DNA from: UBA1756 sp045222555
GTDB lineage: Bacteria > Bacteroidota > Bacteroidia > Bacteroidales > WCHB1-69
Assembly (NCBI GenBank): GCA_045222555.1
Contig: JBGUYY010000091.1
Coordinates: 141,622-205,621 of the forward strand
Length of the DNA stretch: 64,000 bases
Reading direction: 5' to 3'
A program made the translations under genes and the position numbers. Below, one piece after another: positions 46,186-53,208 of this stretch; positions within the stretch are counted from its first letter, which is position 1; every line of letters starts with the position of its first letter. Under the pieces are notes generated by a model, which was given only the letters and a program-made list of their open reading frames with translations, did not search any database and was not told the DNA's origin.

Positions 46186-46193
46186 TATTTTTG
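46186..46193 (+). promoter_or_regulatory. Housekeeping -7 element (TATTTTTG) for the C69 peptidase gene
   Basis: TATTTTTG fits TAnnTTTG and lies 23 bases before the chosen ATG at 46217. This supports that start over an earlier in-frame ATG at 46157. Confidence 0.65.
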
Positions 46194-46216
46194 CAAGCCC
46201 AATAAATAATCTGATA

Positions 46217-47917
46217 ATGAAAAAGATAATCCTCTTATTTCTGTTGCTGGCAGCTACGTTGGTACCGGCAATGGCCTGTACCAACCTCATCGTCGGCAAG
46301 AAAGCCTCTGCGGACGGAAGTGTCATGTGTACCTACAACTGCGACGGCTTTGGTTTTTCCGGCTACCTGTTTTACCTTCCTTCAGGAAAGCATAGTCCGG
46401 ACGAGAAAATTGCTGTACACGGCTGGGGACCCTCGCATGAAGGCCAGTATGTGCGGCAGGTGGATTACACCTACAATGTGGTTGGACTGATGAACGAGCA
46501 TCAGGTGACCATTGTGGAGACCACCTTCGACGGTCGGCTGGAACTGGTCAATAACGACGGCTTGCTCGACTATTTCACCCTGATGCGTCTGGCATTGCAG
46601 CGCTCCTCCAACGCCCGCGAGGCCATCCGTTGCATGGTGGAGCTGGTGGAGGAATATGGTTACAATAGCAGCGGCGAGAGTATCACCGTGTGTGATCCCA
46701 ATGAGGCCTGGATTATGGAAATCGTGGGCAAAGGAGCTGGCCGCAAGGGCGCTGTCTGGGTAGCCCTGCGAATCCCCGACGACTGCATCTGCGCCCACGC
46801 CAACCTCAGTCGCATCCGGCAGTTCCCGTTGGAGAAGAAAGGAAAGTACGTCAGCATCAGCAGCCAGAATTTGAAACAGATCCATCGGCCCGAGGTGGAG
46901 TGTGTCTATGCCGCCGACGTCATCACCTTCGCCCGCGAGAAGGGATTTTTCAGCGGCAAGGATGAGGATTTTTCGTTCCGTGATGCCTACTGTCCCATCG
47001 ATTTTGAGAATGTGCGTTACGCTGATGCACGCGTATGGAGCTTCTTCAGGCACCACTGTAGTCAAGAGGAGATGGACAAGTACCTTCCTTACCTCAACGG
47101 TGACTTCCGTGAGTACGACCATCTGCCATTGTGGATCAAGCCCGATGCGCCGCTCTCCCTGCGTGATTTACAGCGTGATATGCGCGACCATTTTGAGGGC
47201 ACGCCCCTTGATATGACCGCCGACATGACTGCAGGTCCGTGGGGGATGCCCATCCGTCCGCTGCCGATGCACTTCAAGGATAGCGACAGCACCGACTACT
47301 TCCGCGAGCGGCCCATCGCTACGCAGCAGTCGGGGTTCACCATGACCTGCCAGATGCGCTCGTGGCTGCCTGACGATGTGGGCGGCGTCACCTGGTTCAA
47401 CTGCGACGATGCCGACATGGTGGCCTATGTGCCGCTCTACTGCTGCATCACGCAGGTGCCCGACCCCTTCCGCCCCGAGAACAACCCGCGCACCGAGTTC
47501 AGCGACCAATCGGCCTTCTGGATGAACAACTGGGTGGCCAACATGGTTTATCCGCGTTATTCGATGATGATTGGCGACCTGCGGGCGGCGCAGAACGAGC
47601 TGGAAGACTACTATTTTGCCGATCAGGAGGAGGTGCTGGCGGCCGTGGAGAAGATGATGCCCGACGACCGTCGTAATTATCTGAACAACAAGAGTATAGA
47701 ATATGCCGAGCGGATGATGACGCGCTGGGATGAGCTGGCCAAATTCCTGATTGTCAGATATAACGACCAAATCCAGCGGCGTGTGGACAAGGACGGCAAC
47801 TTCCTGCGATGGGGGTATGACACGCCCGGCTACGACCAGCAGTTTATTGATGCCGTCGGCAAATCCACCGGCGACCGCTACCGTTTGCGGGAGGTGATTG
47901 AACGGAGGGAACGGTGA
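46217..47917 (+). CDS. C69-family (PepD-like) dipeptidase, secreted
   Basis: This 566-residue peptidase U34/C69 protein cleaves dipeptides using an N-terminal cysteine nucleophile exposed by processing. The signal peptide (residues 1-20, MKKIILLFLLLAATLVPAMA) is followed immediately by Cys21 in CTNLIVGKKASADGSVM, the signature of this family. Further landmarks are the tract NEHQVTIVETTF, the DGLLDYFTLMRLALQRSSNA region, YGYNSSGESITVCDPNEAWIMEI and the ANLSRIRQFP segment. The C-terminal half is of normal length for periplasmic Bacteroidales C69 enzymes. The A-M-A-C cleavage region weakly resembles a lipobox, but the catalytic Cys explains it better. It probably acts in periplasmic peptide degradation. 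It is monocistronic. Confidence 0.92.
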   Translation: MKKIILLFLLLAATLVPAMACTNLIVGKKASADGSVMCTYNCDGFGFSGYLFYLPSGKHSPDEKIAVHGWGPSHEGQYVRQVDYTYNVVGLMNEHQVTIVETTFDGRLELVNNDGLLDYFTLMRLALQRSSNAREAIRCMVELVEEYGYNSSGESITVCDPNEAWIMEIVGKGAGRKGAVWVALRIPDDCICAHANLSRIRQFPLEKKGKYVSISSQNLKQIHRPEVECVYAADVITFAREKGFFSGKDEDFSFRDAYCPIDFENVRYADARVWSFFRHHCSQEEMDKYLPYLNGDFREYDHLPLWIKPDAPLSLRDLQRDMRDHFEGTPLDMTADMTAGPWGMPIRPLPMHFKDSDSTDYFRERPIATQQSGFTMTCQMRSWLPDDVGGVTWFNCDDADMVAYVPLYCCITQVPDPFRPENNPRTEFSDQSAFWMNNWVANMVYPRYSMMIGDLRAAQNELEDYYFADQEEVLAAVEKMMPDDRRNYLNNKSIEYAERMMTRWDELAKFLIVRYNDQIQRRVDKDGNFLRWGYDTPGYDQQFIDAVGKSTGDRYRLREVIERRER

Positions 47918-47988
47918 GGGAATTGAAAATTGAGAATTGAAAACGGAAAATTAAAAGCTGGCACACGTTAGTTCCATTAATGCGATAA

Positions 47989-48093
47989 TTATGGAATTAT
48001 CAAAAGGGTGTTATAGGAGAACTTGATAGGGATTGGCTGCTGGAGTTAGTGAAAGAGGATTACAAGGAAAAAGATTGTGATTTGAACTTGTGA
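47989..48093 (+). pseudogene. Possible remnant of a small gene (34-codon fragment)
   Basis: One frame open from 47989 to a TGA at 48091-48093 encodes a coding-like charged/hydrophobic segment (GELDRDWLLELVKEDYKEKD) but has no start codon. An ATG at 47991 in a neighbouring frame gives only MELSKGCYRRT before a stop. A single-base frameshift would join the two. I recognise no family. It may be chance. Confidence 0.25.
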
Positions 48094-48110
48094 CGCTCAA
48101 TTCTTGGAGC

Positions 48111-48293
48111 TTCCGTTGCCGACGTCAGGAGGCAACGGAATGGTGAGCGGCGGGAATACAATCAAAAGGGGAAGATGGGCGGCGGGCGAGGGGGCTCCCA
48201 ATTTGTTGCAGTCTCCACCGCCGCCCATCTTCCCCTTCACTTATCGCAACCTGTCCGTCACCATTCCGCCGCGAATGCAATGAGCGGCGGAAT
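48111..48293. repeat. Cluster of three inverted repeats in the gap before the kor operon
   Basis: Three perfect inverted repeats lie in a row. 48111-48140 has arms TTCCGTTGCC/GGCAACGGAA. 48166-48185 pairs with 48218-48237 (20-base arms beginning AAGGGGAAGATGGGCGG). 48263-48272 pairs with 48284-48293 (ATTCCGCCGC/GCGGCGGAAT). The last overlaps the start of the GC-rich dispersed repeat. No credible gene is seen; GC-rich open frames here are explained by composition. Confidence 0.8.
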
Positions 48294-48516
48294 CCCCACC
48301 CGCGCCCTGAAGGGACGCCAGAATACAGCCGCAGGCAAGGCCGTAAGGCCGCCGCCTGCGGAAACGGATGCCCGTATCCCCGTGGCAGAATGGATTATAC
48401 CGACACCGCCCCGAGGTTCGGTCGCGGCAGGGATAGGAGCGGCACGAGCGAAGCGAAGTACAGCGGATAGCCCGACGGCGACCGTAGGGAGCCGGGCCGC
48501 CCAAATAAAAATCCGC
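48281..48516 (+). repeat. GC-rich dispersed repeat (copy 1; inverted copy at 63758-64000)
   Basis: About 235 bases match, as reverse complement, the segment at the right end of the window. Shared landmarks in this orientation are GAGCGGCGGAA, CACCCGCGCCCTGAA, AGCCGCAGGCAAGGCCGTAA, GCCGCCTGCGGAAAC, GACACCGCCCCGAGG, GGTCGCGGCAGGGATAGGAG and GGAGCCGGGCCGCCCAAATA. It contains nested inverted repeats (GCCGCAGGC with GCCTGCGG, and a GCGCCCTGAAGGG-type stem). Open frames through it on both strands look like compositional artefacts. Confidence 0.9.
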
Positions 48517-48544
48517 ACCATTTCCGAAAATGTGATTTTTTAAT

Positions 48545-48580
48545 AAAGAAACGGCGAACCTTGCGGCTCGCCGTTTCTTT
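48545..48580 (-). terminator. Terminator of the 2-oxoacid oxidoreductase operon
   Basis: A perfect 13-base stem (AAAGAAACGGCGA / TCGCCGTTTCTTT) encloses a 10-base loop, 22 bases after the stop of the last operon gene on the minus strand. A T-rich stretch occurs on both sides, so it could work in either direction. Confidence 0.8.
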
Positions 48581-48602
48581 GTGTCCGTAACCGTCGGAAC
48601 GA

Positions 48603-49154
48603 TTACAGGGTGTGGTAGGGGGTCAAAAGGCCCTTGCCGATTTCAACCGCCTCCTCATTCTTGGGGATGAGGTGATGGTGACGTTCCGGCAGGGATTTTT
48701 CGAGGCCCTTGTGGAGCATTTCAGGAGTGACAAGGGGTTTCACTTTGAGGAAACCGCCGAGCACGATCATGTTGAACAGCTTGGAGATACCCAGCTCGCT
48801 GGCCTTGTCGGCAGCGGCCACCTGGTAGATGTTGATGTCTTTGCGGGTGGGGTGATGGGTGATTCCGTTCGGGTCGTAAATCAGCAAGCCGCCAGGCTTC
48901 ACTGCTGACTCGAACTTGTCCATAGACTGCTGGTTGAGGATGATGGCGGTGTCGAACTGGTTGAGGTACGGGGAGCAGATGCGCTCGTCGCTCAGAATCA
49001 CCGTGACATTGGAGGTACCGCCACGCATTTCCGGGCCGTAGGAGGGAAGCCAGCTGACTTCCTTGTCCTGCATGATGCCGGCGTATGCCAAAATCTTACC
49101 CATTGAGAGTACGCCCTGGCCGCCGAAGCCTGCTATAATAATTTCTTCTGTCAT
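48603..49154 (-). CDS. 2-oxoacid:ferredoxin oxidoreductase, gamma subunit
   Basis: This 183-residue protein is the gamma subunit of a four-subunit 2-oxoacid:ferredoxin oxidoreductase that decarboxylates a 2-oxoacid to an acyl-CoA with reduction of ferredoxin. Signatures are IIIAGFGGQGVLSMGKILAY at the N-terminus, SWLPSYGPEMRGGTSNVTVI and NMIVLGGFLKV. It is the last gene of the operon ferredoxin-alpha-beta-gamma, with a 20-base gap after the beta gene. Sequence style is that of the VOR/KOR group (3-methyl-2-oxobutanoate or 2-oxoglutarate); the exact substrate is not certain. A terminator follows. Confidence 0.93.
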   Translation of the reverse strand: MTEEIIIAGFGGQGVLSMGKILAYAGIMQDKEVSWLPSYGPEMRGGTSNVTVILSDERICSPYLNQFDTAIILNQQSMDKFESAVKPGGLLIYDPNGITHHPTRKDINIYQVAAADKASELGISKLFNMIVLGGFLKVKPLVTPEMLHKGLEKSLPERHHHLIPKNEEAVEIGKGLLTPYHTL

Positions 49155-49174
49155 TTTTTTTGATTTTAAGGTTA

Positions 49175-50017
49175 TTATTTACTTCTCAATGAGAAACGGG
49201 TTTCATTGGGCTGGTCGAAAGTAGCCACTCTTTCGATGAACTTGGGATCGAACTTGCCGTCCACCTTCATATCGCCGAGCGGGAAGTATTTGAGGGTGTT
49301 CTCTTCCATCCACTTGTTGGCCTGCACGGGGGTCATCTTCCAGCCGGAGTTGCAGTTGGAGGTCACCTCCACGAAGGAGACGCCCTTGTTGAGCTTCTGG
49401 TTCTCGAAGGCCTGACGGATGGCGCGTTTGCACTTGCGGGCGAGAGCGGGCGTATAGACAGCCTGACGGGTCACGTAGTAGGTGCCGGGCAGCTGGGCCA
49501 GCATCTCGGTGAGGCGCATGGTGTGTCCCATGATTTCGGGGTCACGGCCGTAGGGGCAGGTCACGGTCTCCATACCCTCGAGGGTGGTGGGAGCCATCTG
49601 GCCGCCGGTCATACCGTAGATACCGTTGTTGATGAAGATCATGGTGATGTTCTCGCCGCGGTTGCAGGCGTGCATCACTTCGGCGCAACCGATGGAGGCC
49701 AAGTCGCCGTCGCCCTGATACGAGAACACGAAGGTCTCGGGACGGAGGCGCTTGATGGCGGAAGCGCAGGCCGGGGCACGACCGTGGGCGGCTTCCACGA
49801 AGTCAACGTCGAAATAGTTGTAAGCCAGAACGGAGCAGCCGACGGGTGAGATACCCACGACATTGTCCTGGATGCCCATCTCCTCGATCACTTCGGCGAT
49901 GATTCTGTGAACCACACCGTGACCGCAGCCGGGGCAATAGTGCATGATGGCATCCGTGAGAACCGGAGTGCGTTTGTACACTAAGTTTTCGGGTTTGATG
50001 ATATCTTCTCTTGTCAT
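49175..50017 (-). CDS. 2-oxoacid:ferredoxin oxidoreductase, beta (TPP-binding) subunit
   Basis: The 280-residue beta subunit binds thiamine pyrophosphate. It shows HYCPGCGHGVVHRI near the N-terminus, ISPVGCSVLAYNYFDVD, AHGRAPACASAIKRLRPE and the TPP/Mg motif GDGDLASIGCAEVMHA followed by IFINNGIYGMTGGQMAPTT. The C-terminal part carries GVSFVEVTSNCNSGWKM. It lies 16 bases after the alpha gene and 20 bases before the gamma gene, all on the minus strand. It belongs to the VOR/KOR group by resemblance; the substrate could be branched-chain 2-oxoacids or 2-oxoglutarate. Confidence 0.94.
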   Translation of the reverse strand: MTREDIIKPENLVYKRTPVLTDAIMHYCPGCGHGVVHRIIAEVIEEMGIQDNVVGISPVGCSVLAYNYFDVDFVEAAHGRAPACASAIKRLRPETFVFSYQGDGDLASIGCAEVMHACNRGENITMIFINNGIYGMTGGQMAPTTLEGMETVTCPYGRDPEIMGHTMRLTEMLAQLPGTYYVTRQAVYTPALARKCKRAIRQAFENQKLNKGVSFVEVTSNCNSGWKMTPVQANKWMEENTLKYFPLGDMKVDGKFDPKFIERVATFDQPNETRFSLRSK

Positions 50018-50033
50018 AATTTCAATACATTAA

Positions 50034-51113
50034 TTATTTAACCATTTTTTTCAAAGCATCGAAGATTTCGACGGGGGTCGGGATGACGCCACCGTAGCGG
50101 CCGTAATGCTCGACGGGCACGTTGCAGCCGACGGCGAGTTTCACGTCTTCGATCATCTGGCCGGCGTTCATCTCCACGCTGAGGATCTTCTTCATGCGGC
50201 CGCCGATTTCGCCAACGGCTTTGGTCGGGAAGGGCCACAGGGTGATCGGGCGCACGAGGCCTACTTTGATGCCTTCGGCGCGAGCCAGCTCGATGGACTT
50301 CATGCAGATACGGGCTGCGGAGCCGTAAGCCACGAACAGGTATTCAGCGTCGTCGCACTGGATGGCTTCGTAGCGGGCGTCCTCTTCCTCGCATTTGCGG
50401 TATTTGGCCTGGATGCGGTCGTTGATAGCCTCTTGTTTGAGGGCTTCCAGTTCAAGAGAAGTGACGATGCGGTGTTTGCCGGTGGAACGGTGGCCGGTGG
50501 CAGCCCACGGGCAGTTCTTCTCGATGTACTCGTTGGTCCAACGCGGCTTGTAGTCGTCCACCATCACTTTTTCCATCACCTGACCGATGACACCATCGGA
50601 GAGGATGGCGACGGGGTTGCGATATTTGAAAGCGAGGTCGAAGCCGAGTTCCACGAAGTCGTACATTTCCTGCACGGAGGCGGGGGCGAGGGTGATCAGA
50701 CGGTAGTCGCCATGACCGCCGCCCTTGGTGGTCTGGAAGTAGTCGGACTGTGAGGGCTGGATGGTGCCGAGACCTGGGCCGCCGCGAACGACGTTAACGC
50801 AGAGGGCGGGCAGTTCAGCGCCGGCGATATAGGAGAGGCCTTCCTGCATGAGGGAGAAACCCGGGGAGGATGAGGAGGTCATCACTCGTTTTCCGGCAGC
50901 GGCGCCGGCATACACCATGTTGATGGAGGCCAGCTCACTTTCGGCCTGGAGCACCACCATACCTGTGGTCAGGTAGGGTCTTTCGGCCATCAAATGCTCG
51001 AGAACCTCACTTTGAGGAGTGATAGGATATCCGAAATAACCATCGCAGCCGCAACGGATAGCAGCTTCTGCAATGGCCTGGTTACCCTTCATTAATTTTA
51101 ATTCTTTTGCCAT
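50034..51113 (-). CDS. 2-oxoacid:ferredoxin oxidoreductase, alpha subunit (VorB-like)
   Basis: The 359-residue alpha subunit begins MAKELKLMKGNQAIAEAAIR, then shows the conserved GYPITPQSEVLEHL, QAESELASINMVYAGAAAGK, TSSSSPGFSLMQEGLSY and GGPGLGTIQPSQSDYF segments of the pyrimidine-binding domain. A C-terminal domain with VGLVRPITLWPFP follows. This pattern is typical of proteins annotated as 3-methyl-2-oxobutanoate dehydrogenase subunit VorB in Bacteroidales. It is the second gene of the operon, after a small ferredoxin, and provides part of the active site with the beta subunit. Confidence 0.93.
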   Translation of the reverse strand: MAKELKLMKGNQAIAEAAIRCGCDGYFGYPITPQSEVLEHLMAERPYLTTGMVVLQAESELASINMVYAGAAAGKRVMTSSSSPGFSLMQEGLSYIAGAELPALCVNVVRGGPGLGTIQPSQSDYFQTTKGGGHGDYRLITLAPASVQEMYDFVELGFDLAFKYRNPVAILSDGVIGQVMEKVMVDDYKPRWTNEYIEKNCPWAATGHRSTGKHRIVTSLELEALKQEAINDRIQAKYRKCEEEDARYEAIQCDDAEYLFVAYGSAARICMKSIELARAEGIKVGLVRPITLWPFPTKAVGEIGGRMKKILSVEMNAGQMIEDVKLAVGCNVPVEHYGRYGGVIPTPVEIFDALKKMVK

Positions 51114-51166
51114 TTTGAAATTGTTTAGTTGTTAATTGATTTTTGATTCAGATGAAAATTGAAGGA

Positions 51167-51388
51167 CTACTCCTTGGCGCGATAAACCTCGATGACGCCG
51201 TCGGGACAGATCACAGCGCAGCTGGCGCAGCCGATGCAGGCGTCTTCGTTCACCATTTCAAGGTAGTTGTAACCCTTTGCATTTACATGTTTGGAAAGCG
51301 CGATGCAGTTGTTCGGGCATCCGGTGATGCACACGGCGCAGCCTTTGCACTTTTCCGTGTCAATGACTAAAGCTCCTTTAAATGCCAT
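51167..51388 (-). CDS. 2x[4Fe-4S] ferredoxin subunit of the 2-oxoacid oxidoreductase
   Basis: A 73-residue ferredoxin with two complete C-x2-C-x2-C-x3-C-P motifs: CKGCAVCITGCP (Cys14, 17, 20, 24) and CIGCASCAVICP (Cys51, 54, 57, 61). This is the delta subunit that passes electrons from the TPP centre to the external ferredoxin pool. It is the first gene of the operon, 53 bases before the alpha subunit gene. A probable promoter lies about 70 bases upstream. Confidence 0.94.
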   Translation of the reverse strand: MAFKGALVIDTEKCKGCAVCITGCPNNCIALSKHVNAKGYNYLEMVNEDACIGCASCAVICPDGVIEVYRAKE

Positions 51389-51456
51389 AATGTTTAGAAT
51401 TTAAGTTTTTTAATAGGTTGATTATCAATATTTTGTTTTTTCACATAATACGGCCG

Positions 51457-51464
51457 CTAAAGTA
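51457..51464 (-). promoter_or_regulatory. Possible -7 element (TACTTTAG) of the 2-oxoacid oxidoreductase operon
   Basis: On the minus strand TACTTTAG matches TAnnTTTG with one mismatch (A for T), about 69 bases before the ferredoxin gene start. Confidence 0.4.
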
Positions 51465-51507
51465 CGAAAAAAAATTGGAATATTATTCGTTATTTGAAAG
51501 ATTTGTG

Positions 51508-51623
51508 GCGAACTTTGTTCGCATTTGGGCTCACTGCGTGAGCATTTGAGCTCGTGGGGCGAGCATTTGCAGATTTGATGCTCACTGCGTGAGCATTTGA
51601 GGCGGGCTGTCGCCCGCATTTGA
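51508..51623. repeat. Array of five 21-nt hairpin + ATTTGR units
   Basis: Five short palindromes are each followed by CATTTG: GCGAAC-TTT-GTTCGC at 51508, GCTCAC-TGC-GTGAGC at 51529, GCTCG-TGGGG-CGAGC at 51550, GCTCAC-TGC-GTGAGC at 51580 and GCGGGC-TGTC-GCCCGC at 51602. Spacing is 21, 21, 30 and about 21 bases. Stem sequences differ while pairing is kept. A related unit in inverted orientation stands at 51876-51913. Confidence 0.85.
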
Positions 51624-51664
51624 GATTTAAAAGTTTATTTAAGATGAACAATTGGTAGATTTGA

Positions 51665-51862
51665 GTGTTAATAAATTGTAAAAATACTATAAATGTGCCT
51701 ACCTGTACTAAATTTGAAGATTTATCTATTTGGTTGATTGCGAGAGAATTATGTAAAGATATTTATAGAATTACTAAATATGAAGACTTCAAAGTCTCCA
51801 TTCACCACTTCATCAATTATCTTAAAAACTCCCAATACAAAGGACAAAAATACAAACCATAA
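51665..51862 (+). pseudogene. Remnant of a four-helix-bundle (23S rRNA IVP/S23-like) gene
   Basis: The open frame from a GTG at 51665 encodes a segment TKFEDLSIWLIARELCKDIY, matching the start of the four-helix bundle (S23, rRNA intervening-sequence) proteins, whose members typically begin K-F-E-D-L-x-V/I-W-x-x-A-R-E-L. After about 27 recognisable residues the resemblance is lost and the frame ends at 51862 (SQYKGQKYKP). The family is about 115-130 residues with three more conserved helices that are absent here. No ATG start is in frame. This is most likely a truncated, decayed copy. It is flanked by the hairpin array on the left and an inverted unit on the right. Confidence 0.65.
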
Positions 51863-51875
51863 GGTACAAATTCCG

Positions 51876-51913
51876 CAAATCTCTCAAATCTCTCAAATCC
51901 TCGTGCAGCGAGG
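51876..51913. repeat. Inverted hairpin + ATTTGAGAG unit
   Basis: Read on the minus strand, a hairpin (CCTCG-CTGCA-CGAGG, 51899-51913) is followed by ATTTGAGAG, ATTTGAGAG and ATTTG in tandem. This has the same organisation as the array at 51508-51623 in the opposite orientation. Confidence 0.7.
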
Positions 51914-52020
51914 CATAGCTCTTTTTTCGCCCCCTTCAGGCAACATTTTTCAAGAAAATCAGTTATTAATAGAGTGATGCGTAAAAATTTTTTCAAAATT
52001 TTGTAACATTGGTCTATAAC

Positions 52021-52080
52021 ATGCGTAAGAGACAAGTGAACAACAAAAGGAGAGATCCTTTACGTATCATTAAAGGTTAA
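52021..52080 (+). CDS. Putative 19-residue basic peptide in its own mini transcription unit
   Basis: ATG at 52021 to TAA at 52080 encodes a 19-residue, strongly basic peptide (begins MRKRQVNNKRR, ends IIKG). A near-consensus -7 element (AAATTTTG, 51996-52003) lies 17 bases upstream and a perfect rho-independent terminator starts 8 bases after the stop, so a transcript of roughly 110 nt is expected. I recognise no family. It could equally be a small RNA or the attenuated remains of a longer gene. Confidence that it is translated is low. Confidence 0.35.
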   Translation: MRKRQVNNKRRDPLRIIKG

Positions 52081-52087
52081 TGGTTAT

Positions 52088-52118
52088 CAACGGCGATGTG
52101 AATCGCCGTTGTTTTTTT
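52088..52118 (+). terminator. Rho-independent terminator upstream of thiL
   Basis: A perfect 10-base stem (CAACGGCGAT / ATCGCCGTTG) with a GTGA tetraloop is followed by seven T residues. The only plus-strand unit it can end here is the 19-codon reading frame at 52021, or an RNA. Confidence 0.92.
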
Positions 52119-52121
52119 GTG

Positions 52122-52129
52122 TATCTTTG
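52122..52129 (+). promoter_or_regulatory. Housekeeping -7 element (TATCTTTG) for thiL-phoH
   Basis: TATCTTTG matches TAnnTTTG. It lies 35 bases before the thiL-like ATG and just after the preceding terminator. Confidence 0.65.
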
Positions 52130-52164
52130 CAAACTGAAATTCATTATTATAGAATACTGATAAT

Positions 52165-53205
52165 ATGGCAGATAACGAAATCAGAAACGAGATTTCCCAG
52201 CTGGGCAAATACAACCTCATCCACCATCTTACCGAAGAGGTGAAGAGTGCCAACGAATCGACGGTGGCCGGCATCGGCGACGACGCGGCAGCCACCCGCT
52301 CCGGCGACCTCCTCACGGTGACCGCCAACAAACTTTTTGTGGAGCACATCCATTTCGACCTCTCCTATTTCCCCCTCAAACACCTGGGGTTCAAGTGCGT
52401 CACTATCGCCGTCACCGACATCCTCGCGATGAACGCCATGCCCCATCAGGTGATGATCAATCTGGCCGTCTCCAACCGCTTCTCTATCGAAGCCGTTGAG
52501 GAGTTCATGACGGGTGTGCGCGCCTGCTGCCACTACTATCACCTCGATATCGCTGGTCTCGACATCACCTCGTCGGCCACGGGACTGGCCGTCAGCGTTA
52601 CCGCCATCGGACAGGTGGAGGCCGACCGCCTCGTGCGTCGCATCGGCGCGACAGAGAACGAACTGATCTGCGCCACTGGCGACTTCGGTGCCGCCTATAC
52701 CGGTCTGCTGCTGCTCCAGCGCGAGAAACAGATCTTCGAGGCCACCCAGGTGAGTCAGCCCCATTTCGAGGGCTACGAGTACCTCCTCGAACGGCAGCTC
52801 AAACCCGAGCCGCGCACCGACATCATCGAGATGCTCCGCCAGCTCAACGTGGTGCCTACCGCCATGACCGCCGTCACCGAAGGCATCGCCTCCGCACTGT
52901 TCCTGCTCTGCCAGCACGATAGTCTTGGCTGCACCATCTACGAAAATAAGATTCCGCTCGCCCAGCTCACCTTCGACACGCTGCGGCAACTTAAGATTGT
53001 GGCCACCACCGTCGCCCTCAACGGCGGCGAGGACTACGAGCTTCTTTTCACCATCCAACAAAAGGACTACGAGGCCATCAAGGGAAAGAGCGAAATCGCT
53101 GTCATCGGTCACATTGACAGACAAAATTCGGGGCGCAACCTCATCACTAACGACAACAAGCAGATTGAGCTGAAGGCTCAGGGCTTCATCGAAAAAGAAC
53201 AATAA
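52165..53205 (+). CDS. ThiL-like protein (thiamine-monophosphate kinase family) with altered active-site motifs
   Basis: The 346-residue protein is homologous over its length to Bacteroidota ThiL, which phosphorylates thiamine monophosphate to thiamine pyrophosphate (PurM-like fold). Recognisable segments are AGIGDDAAATRSGD near 32-45, HIHFDLSYFPLKHLGFK, TDILAMNAMPHQV, LICATGDFGAAYTGLLLLQR, the ERQLKPEPRTDI helix and ALNGGEDYELLFT near the C-terminus. Three normally invariant motifs are changed: the T-T-D of the strand before the HF motif is T-A-N (Asn55), G-G-D-T is G-L-D-I, and D-x-S-D-G-L is A-V-T-E-G-I (Ala236, Glu239). These Asp residues bind Mg-nucleotide in the family, so activity may be reduced or different. 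phoH follows after 3 bases. Confidence 0.8.
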   Translation: MADNEIRNEISQLGKYNLIHHLTEEVKSANESTVAGIGDDAAATRSGDLLTVTANKLFVEHIHFDLSYFPLKHLGFKCVTIAVTDILAMNAMPHQVMINLAVSNRFSIEAVEEFMTGVRACCHYYHLDIAGLDITSSATGLAVSVTAIGQVEADRLVRRIGATENELICATGDFGAAYTGLLLLQREKQIFEATQVSQPHFEGYEYLLERQLKPEPRTDIIEMLRQLNVVPTAMTAVTEGIASALFLLCQHDSLGCTIYENKIPLAQLTFDTLRQLKIVATTVALNGGEDYELLFTIQQKDYEAIKGKSEIAVIGHIDRQNSGRNLITNDNKQIELKAQGFIEKEQ

Positions 53206-53208
53206 ACC

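Noticed and set aside
48175..48543. Open frames of 85-122 codons on both strands in the GC-rich repeat near 48.2-48.5 kb
   Set aside because: The DNA is a dispersed repeat with open frames on both strands; the translations are Pro/Ala/Arg-rich and the pattern of differences between the two copies keeps stems rather than amino acids.
51508..51623. CRISPR-like array
   Set aside because: The repeated part is a 6-7-base ATTTGR word plus variable self-pairing stems at 21-base spacing; there are no conserved 25-40-base repeats, no spacers and no cas genes.
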